Under the pieces are notes generated by a model that was not told the origin of the DNA, made no database searches, and saw only the letters and a list, made by a program, of their open reading frames with translations. Below, in pieces: positions 60,101 through 64,000 of a DNA stretch of 64,000 nt. Origin of the DNA: Antedon bifida (Eukaryota; Echinodermata; Crinoidea; Comatulida; Antedonidae); contig OY727099.1 of NCBI GenBank assembly GCA_963402885.1, positions 870,501-934,500 on the forward strand, given 5' to 3'. Position numbers and translations under genes: made by a program. Numbering within the stretch: the stretch's first letter is position 1; each line of letters starts with the position of its first letter.

Positions 60101-61119
60101 TATTATTGTATTTATCTTATAGATAAACCAAATATGATGAGGCAATTTTTTATAAAGTGTAAAGAGATTTTTATACAGCTGGGAATTTGTATTTGTTTGA
60201 ACAAAAATATATAGACCTAGCCTACATAATAAATTTAAATGTCATGTTTTATTTGGCATCATGGAATTAGAATTTAATAATTGAAATTCTGCTGCAAAAA
60301 TTTTAAAATAAAATAACATATAATAAACATGATGGAGTAACTTGAAAAAACTGATTTGTTATAAGATCTTGCAAAGTTTCATTATAAATATGTATTTTAG
60401 AATGATATCAAGCAATATCCTGCCTAAAATTGAGTAGAAAATCATGTAATTTAATTTGTTATATTTAGTTATTTAAAGAAATTAAACCAAAGTAAAATTG
60501 AAGAATTTATTTTTTATATTGTATCACATAGCAACAGACAACAGAATGGATTGCTTAAAAACATTGTTTTTTATTTTATTTCCATGATTTAACAATGACC
60601 TAGCGACTAACTCTAGGCCCATACGAATGGAAAAATAAGCGCGCATCGCTCAATTCGTGTGGGAGACAAACCAATTATGTGCCTGTTACAGAGCGCCGAA
60701 TTCACGGTCATTCGAGTTTCGAAGACTCGGCTTAGCCAGTCAACGTCAGTCGCCTGCTTAGCTGGGTCAGATACGCCACAGACAGAATAAATATTTGCAA
60801 TGAATGTATAATTTTAAACGCAAGAAAAAGGCATTAAAAGCTGTTATAAGTACTAAAGGAACTTTTTACTTTATAACTTGATCATAATTAACTGTAAAAG
60901 CATCATAATACTAGCAACATAAATATCTAAAAATATTACGGGGGCCGCCATATTTGAGAACTTCCCGCAAACATAAAAATATTGTTGCCGAAATTGCAAA
61001 GGATACTCTTGAGTTCTGAAAACCTCTCCTGTTACTGGAATCGTGTACTGTTTGTCCCATGGATATAAATCTTTCGGTTTCTTTGCCAATATGTAAGGCT
61101 TATTGTCCAGAAGTGGCAT
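44091..61119 (-). CDS. BAZ1B: BAZ1B / WSTF chromatin-remodelling subunit
   Basis: Nuclear WSTF protein, partner of ISWI/SMARCA5 in WICH; human WSTF also phosphorylates H2A.X Tyr142. Exons: 61007-61119, 59816-59991, 59259-59364, 59056-59104, 58737-58814, 58378-58454, 57775-57940, 56663-57520, 56279-56442, 55715-55873, 55044-55173, 54273-54441, 53653-53756, 53036-53188, 52601-52758, 52002-52159, 50147-50370, 49528-49739, 48913-49077, 47747-47915, 47265-47376, 46594-46874, 45878-46068, 45370-45556, 45110-45187, 44648-44791, 44091-44273; 1587 aa, all in phase. Order: WAC (about 1-96, NWTCRCTGKSNLTYREAL), linker with SPSSDKEN, Lys/Ser-rich exon (256-541), DDT (about 719-783, GDVAMVTEFLNMYSGLL), coiled coil (886-1014), WSD with DRNHSRYWLF and VPGLFVEKGW, two PHD fingers, bromodomain. 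BAZ1B rather than BAZ1A by these blocks. Human is 1483 aa. Start ATG at 61119 gives MPLLDNKPY, as in the family. The Cys-containing LWCHV segment tied to human kinase activity is not recognisable. Confidence 0.96.
45370..46068 (-). CDS. BAZ1B: BAZ1B exons encoding the second PHD finger
   Basis: Exons 45878-46068 and 45370-45556 join in phase (Arg codon AG|A). They encode an acidic run, then a full Cys4-His-Cys3 set: CCVC, LLNCYEC, FYHRDCH and WSCNDC (about aa 1353-1398). A Lys-rich stretch (GKKKKRTTKSRR) and a DDDDSDD segment follow. Human BAZ1B has a single PHD finger; here it is followed by this second one. Confidence 0.92.
45625..45685 (-). pseudogene. Possible decayed copy of the PHD2 exon end
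   Basis: 'cctaggacacttacccaggg' followed by 'aagttattgggtgga' resembles the 3' end and donor of exon 45878-46068 ('cctaggataatcacttacct', 'agggaagttccttagtggag'). Only about 45 bp align and no frame is kept. Confidence 0.4.
46175..46408. repeat. 'attaaggggacac' foldback repeat, copies 2-3
   Basis: 'acagcggaaccagttctttg' starts one copy with 'cctattaaggggacactttc' and ends near 'aagggttctattagta'; a second truncated copy starts at about 46352 ('acagtggaacccctcctatt') and is cut by MITE-1 at 46409. Confidence 0.65.
46409..46565. mobile_element. MITE-1, copy 6
   Basis: Ends 'agctctgtctacactatcaa' and 'gatagtgtagacagagctt'. CArG-like words 'ccaaatatgg' and 'ccatatatgg' are intact. It ends 28 bp from the boundary of the PHD1 exon at 46594 and interrupts an older repeat. 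Confidence 0.9.
46594..46874 (-). CDS. BAZ1B: BAZ1B exon encoding PHD finger 1
   Basis: 281 nt; encodes the block LSRLHVLLGIFESSVKWE that precedes the PHD in BAZ1 proteins, then CKICRKK, LILCDDCNQPFHLSCLRP and WKCPSCK, a complete Cys4-His-Cys3 zinc-binding set at about aa 1277-1326. It matches the single human PHD finger. Confidence 0.95.
48000..48135. repeat. 'attaaggggacac' family, degraded copy 4
   Basis: 'ggacactttcctgttaaaca', 'cccttattcaggaggcactt' and 'gtggttctactgta' follow the family order with many changes. In a BAZ1B intron. Confidence 0.5.
48767..48792 (+). ncRNA. Decayed hammerhead-ribozyme-like motif
   Basis: 'ttctatgatggtac' followed by 'cgaaacgtcgatc' has the GAAAC-GUC half of a hammerhead core and a near CUGAUGA half separated by a short GGUACC stem. 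Such motifs occur at ends of Penelope-like retroelements. The CUGAUGA box is imperfect, so activity is unlikely. Confidence 0.3.
49131..49269. mobile_element. MITE-1, copy 7
   Basis: Ends 'ggctctgtctacactatcaa' and 'gatagtgtagacagagctt'. Both CArG-like words, 'ccatatatgg' and 'ccatatttgg', are intact. It lies 54 bp from the BAZ1B exon 48913-49077. Confidence 0.9.
49852..50036. mobile_element. MITE 'aagccaatttaca' family, copy 3
   Basis: Left 'catttacacagacaagcggt' and right 'gctcgtctgtgtaaattggc'. The interior has 'gaccatttacac', 'aggtacagattctatgtggg' and 'acaagct', as in the copy at 3377. In a BAZ1B intron. Confidence 0.75.
50757..50830 (-). repeat. tRNA-like SINE head
   Basis: The minus strand reads 'tggctcggtggtctttgctc' (A-box) and 'accgagttcgagtctcacct' (B-box). 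The acceptor ends do not pair well, so it is more likely a SINE than a working tRNA gene. Confidence 0.5.
51265..51725. other. CpG-rich intronic stretch
   Basis: Runs such as 'tgacgcgcagtgcgcgtgca', 'gcgcgcgtacgcatgcgtta' and 'tcgcgcgtagaccgcg' stand out from the AT-rich intron. No ORF of note. It may be a repeat family or a regulatory island. Confidence 0.55.
52889..52925 (-). ncRNA. Second decayed hammerhead-like motif
   Basis: The minus strand reads 'ggatcaaagtatattgattg' then 'aaacgtcgataaactc'. 'gatcaa/ttgatt' could form stem II ahead of GAAAC-GUC, but the CUGAUGA box is missing. It resembles Penelope-like element ends. Relic in a BAZ1B intron. Confidence 0.3.
53535..53612 (-). repeat. 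tRNA-derived SINE head
   Basis: The minus strand has 'tggcttggtggttatgattc' (A-box) and 'cctgggttcaagtcctgtca' (B-box), resembling the family at 18312. It sits 40 bp from the BAZ1B exon 53653-53756. Confidence 0.6.
53968..54065. repeat. 'attaaggggacac' family, copy 5
   Basis: 'ggggacactttcccattaaa', 'cccctattaaggggacactc' and 'aataagggttctactgtat' follow the family order. It lies beside MITE-1 copy 8. Confidence 0.65.
54095..54256. mobile_element. MITE-1, copy 8 (next to a splice donor)
   Basis: Ends 'agctctgtctacactataaa' and 'gatagtgtagacagagctt'. One 'ccaaatatgg' is intact. Only 16 bp separate it from the start (genomic) of BAZ1B exon 54273-54441, so it lies just past the donor's GT. Confidence 0.9.
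54570..54787. mobile_element. Foldback element with aaggccaactcaga ends
   Basis: The left end 'aaggccacctcagacagcgt' pairs with the right end 'atgatctgagttggcctt'; the inside has further symmetric 'agtcgtctcgtgg/actcctctcgtcggg' words. About 218 bp, no ORF. Confidence 0.6.
55290..55512. repeat. 'attaaggggacac' family, copies 6-7
   Basis: The first copy runs from 'acagcagaagccctattaag' to 'gaagaggttctactgta' (about 55290-55432), with the inverse ends pairing. A second truncated copy starts at 55461 ('acagtagcacccctattaag'). Confidence 0.7.
55653..55682. mobile_element. MITE-1 end fragment
   Basis: Only 'cgaactagtttgatagtg' and 'tagacagagct' remain, 32 bp from BAZ1B exon 55715-55873. Confidence 0.75.
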
Positions 61120-61547
61120 TTTAGACACGTTTTTCTCGCCGAAAACGGTGAGAATTCATCTTCTTGTTTGAAACTGGCGGGAAGGTAGAAAGTTTCGCGG
61201 ACTGATTGGGTATGACGTAAACATGACCTTAGAGGCCTAACAAATGACCCGTATCCAATTTTGTATCAATAATATCGGCTACAAGTATACAATATCTGTT
61301 TTATTTTATTTGAATAAAGTATACAATTTAACTAAATAAATATAATTTAGTATAAAAATTTTAATTGATAGTTTTTTGGATATTTAATTAATTGTTGTAA
61401 TGCGTTTAACCTTTTTTTGTTTAATAATGTAGGAAAGGCTGTGTTTTGGGGAGGCAATTTTGAATAACATAGACTCATAGTAATCTTTACTCCTACTTTA
61501 TTTCTTTTTTTTTCTACAAAATTAGGATTAGATTTGGTTAATTGAAG
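61120..61547. promoter_or_regulatory. Head-to-head BAZ1B/GEN1 promoter region
   Basis: The two start codons are 428 bp apart and divergent. Motifs: 'ggcgggaa' (61176-61183, perfect E2F core), 'tttcgcgg' (61193-61200, E2F-like), inverted CCAAT 'attgg' (61205-61209) and CRE-like 'tgacgtaa' (61213-61220), all within 45 bp and nearer BAZ1B. No TATA box is obvious. I infer shared cell-cycle control. Confidence 0.55.
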
Positions 61548-64000
61548 ATGGGGGTTCAAAACCTATGGTCCATTTTGTCGCCTGTTCAATTCCATAAAAA
61601 TTTAAGTGAATTAAAAGGGCAATTACTTGCTGTTGACTTGAGTATTTGGGTTTGTGAAAGTCAGAGTGTCAAACAGATGCAAGCAGTTGTATTAAAACCA
61701 TTTCTGAGGTTTGTTTACTTATTGACTGTTTTCATAGTCTTTGTCTGGTTAAGTCACTGCTATCAGTGTGAACTAATTACCGTGCAACAAAATGTGTTTT
61801 TATATTAATTAACTCTGCAGTATATATAATAATAATATGCATGAAATATTCTTTATTTCGTCTTAGACTTTAGTCGGTACTAGGCGTACACCGAATCCGT
61901 GCCATTGATGTCCTATATTTTTATTGTCACTTCCTTGTGCACCCCCACATCATAACTTGCATCTACACATTCGTACCTTCGGGTACTATATCTGTACGAT
62001 AAACTCACTGGGGTGCGATTCTGCAATAGCACCACATACTGTAGCATTTAATAATTCCATTCCAGTTACATGTGGCAATGTCATTGTATCTGCGAAATGC
62101 AGAAGAAAATTATTGGAAAATATTTTTTTTATATTTAAACTTTAAACCCCAAGCAAAAGCAATTTGGAGCAGCAGAACGATTAAAATCGAAATTTAAAGT
62201 GAATAACTTTATTAAAACCTATTCAATGTTTGATTCTTTTAATGATAAAACAATTTTGTCTGAGCTCTGTTGAAAACAATATATTCCTCAATTAGTCAAT
62301 CTTTTTCTTTTCTTCTAGAAATTTATTTTTTCGGATAACTAATTTAACACAACTTGGCATCAAATTGGTTTTCGTCATAGAAGGGGAGGCACCAGAATTG
62401 AAATGTGAGACTATGATGAAAAGGCAAGGAAGACACAAACAAGGCCAGAGAGGTGCTGCTCCTTCTAAATCCAAACAGACTGGAAGAAGACACTTTCAAG
62501 CACGTCTTAAAGAGGTACAGTACATCTAGTTTTTGGTTTGTTCAATACAAAAGCTTTGAAAATCCTAGAGATGCTAGATTGTGAAGACACCATTTCAGAA
62601 CATATTGAAAACTTCTGCAGGGCAATTCCAAAGATTACGCATCGTTGAATTGTTTTTTTTATTTGTCAGGGGGCAAATTTTAATTCATGATTTCTTTATC
62701 TTTTTAGTGCTGTGAAATGTTGGATTACCTTGGTATACCATGGGTACAAAGCAAAGGTGAAGCAGAGGCCATGTGTGCGTTTTTGAACGCCAATGGTGTA
62801 AGTTTGCATACAATAGATAAAAAACAATAGCAAAAACTGTAATAATTAAAGTCTGTCGCAACACAATTTTAGAAGTATGTAGCGAAGCAAATACCCAGTG
62901 GTATAACAGTTATGAGTGCTCACAAGTTAAACCCAGGGCCCTAGAGCGTAAGGGCCTAGAGCATGAGCAGCCCTGATGCAACTACCCAGCGTTGGAAGAC
63001 CCCTTAGGAGTGCTAACCAGTGGTCTTTGCCTCCTGCATTACTCCACTCAAAATTGTTCCAAGATGCTAGTTAAAATCTCTTGTTAAAATTCAAAACATA
63101 TACTGTATGTGAAAAAATACAGCCGGTGTACTCGCCATCTCATTGGTACTACAGTACTTTATTTTTTTGACTATTTTTCTTTCTTTGTAGTTGGTCGACG
63201 CTTGTATTACTCAAGATGGCGATGCATTTCTGTATGGTGCCAGAGTGGTGTATAGAAACTTTACACTTAATACTAAGGTTAGTAAATTATAGTAATAAGA
63301 TACAACAATTTGCTAACACTTATTTTCACACATGGCACAAAGTGTTACTATACGACTCTCCCAGATTTTACTTTTCAAAAACTACTAAATTATTTCCTTA
63401 TGCATTTTGAAAACCAGAAAAAATATAATTGAACAAATTGACACTAAAAACCAGTCTTGGTCGAGCGGTTAAGTCAGTGATGCCGCCAACCATAATTGTG
63501 ATGGTAAAACATGTCTTCTTGGAAAAAGACCCAATGAATCATTTAAGCTCTGTCTACACTATCAAACTTTATGTGATGTGCCCATATATGGACAAGATGA
63601 TATCATATCACTACCATATTTGAGCATATCACTACCATATTTGGGCACATCACACATTTTTTGTCAAACTAGTTTGATAGTGTAGACAAAGCTTAAGAAG
63701 AAAAGGAACCTTTTACTCTTTCATCTGTGGACAGATCAATGAGTAATTAGGTGGCAGCTGTACAAGATAAAAGGGCCCTTAGCGCAAAATAGACTTTGTA
63801 TCTGTCGTCCACACTTGTGAACAATTTCAGCTGCAAAACAGAGTAATTCCTCACATTTACTTTTGTATTATTTTTTTTACAGGATCCTCATATAGATTGT
63901 TACCGCATGGATGATATTGAGATAAAATTAAAATTGAATCAAAATAGGCTAGTTGGTTTAGGAGTTCTGCTAGGGTGTGACTTTATACCAAAGGGAGTAC
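61548..64000 (+). CDS. GEN1: GEN1 Holliday junction resolvase, 5' part
   Basis: Structure-specific endonuclease of the XPG/FEN1 family that cuts Holliday junctions by paired nicks. Exons: 61548-61708, 62319-62514, 62708-62797, 63191-63277 and 63883 to the window end, all in phase; 217 residues are visible and the gene continues. Seen: MGVQNLW start, whose Gly2 is exposed in this family; XPG-N with catalytic Asp30 in LAVDLSIWV and the GEN1-type Glu75 in FVIEGEAPEL (FEN1 has Asp); XPG-I with GEAEAM (Glu137 and Glu139) and QDGDAFLYGA (Asp158 and Asp160); then LLGCDFIPKGV entering the helix-hairpin-helix. All active-site acids present here are intact. EAPEL and the short linker favour GEN1 over FEN1, EXO1 or XPG. 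A MITE-1 and SINE pieces fill the intron before the last visible exon. Confidence 0.95.
62896..63048. mobile_element. MITE with cagtggtataac termini
   Basis: The left 'cagtggtataacagttatga' and right 'tcctgcattactccactc' are inverse, and 'gagcatgagcagccc' and 'ttaggagtgctaa' match the element at 2883. About 153 bp, in a GEN1 intron. Confidence 0.6.
63445..63865 (+). repeat. tRNA-derived SINE, family 1, split by MITE-1
   Basis: A-box 'ttggtcgagcggttaag' and 'gatggtaaaacatgtcttct' lie left of MITE-1 copy 9; 'tgtggacagatcaatg', 'ggtggcagctgtacaaga' and 'gtatctgtcgtccacac' continue to its right. The order matches the headless copy at 35565, so MITE-1 landed inside an older SINE. Confidence 0.7.
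63546..63693. mobile_element. MITE-1, copy 9
   Basis: Ends 'agctctgtctacactatcaa' and 'gatagtgtagacaaagct', flanked by TA on both sides. 'ccatatatgg' and 'ccatatttgg' are intact, and the 'tatcactaccatatttg' block is duplicated. In a GEN1 intron. Confidence 0.9.

Noticed and set aside
60600..60780. CpG-rich segment in BAZ1B intron 1 as an alternative exon
   Set aside because: No open frame with splice sites that would join exons 1 and 2 in phase; better seen as promoter-proximal or repeat DNA.
61542..61550. An upstream non-ATG start for GEN1 two codons before the ATG
   Set aside because: The family begins MGVxxLW with Gly2 exposed at the active site, so the ATG at 61548 is the right start.

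Overview
This is a eukaryotic, AT-rich and intron-rich animal window. It holds four conserved protein-coding genes split into many short exons, and the introns and intergenic DNA are full of small foldback transposons, tRNA-derived SINEs and minisatellites. Gene content (a canonical Ras, an A/B/c-Myb type gene with a B-Myb-like C-terminus, BAZ1B, GEN1) and the repeat style suggest an invertebrate deuterostome, most likely an echinoderm. The species is an inference and I could not test it.

Layout. 1-5.5 kb: intergenic DNA rich in repeats. 5.5-23.9 kb (minus): a Ras proto-oncogene of 8 coding exons, 187 aa, with long repeat-filled introns. 24.1-26.3 kb: intergenic. 26.4-41.1 kb (minus): a Myb gene, 19 coding exons per transcript, 768 aa. 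41.3-44.0 kb: intergenic. 44.1-61.1 kb (minus): BAZ1B (WSTF), 27 coding exons, 1587 aa. 61.1-61.5 kb: a short head-to-head promoter region. 61.5 kb to the window end (plus): the first five exons of GEN1, which runs off the window. I assembled all exons by hand from splice sites, and all three complete reading frames close in phase from ATG to stop.

Main points. (1) The Myb gene has two copies of the exon encoding Myb repeat R2, each 104 nt with identical phases and intact splice sites. They look like mutually exclusive exons that would swap half of the DNA-binding domain. Beside the upstream copy lie three decayed copies. (2) The BAZ1B protein has two consecutive PHD fingers where human BAZ1B has one, and its bromodomain has Tyr in place of the acetyl-lysine-binding Asn. 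(3) A foldback MITE family (12 copies or fragments in 64 kb) carries near-palindromic CArG-like boxes, and several other families share its AAGC ends and TA target. (4) The Ras protein ends in an unusual CCLF CAAX box.

Function. BAZ1B (chromatin remodelling and DNA-damage chromatin) and GEN1 (Holliday junction resolution) share a promoter region of about 430 bp with E2F-, CCAAT- and CRE-like sites. The Myb promoter also has E2F-like and CCAAT motifs, so three of the four genes look suited to S/G2 expression.
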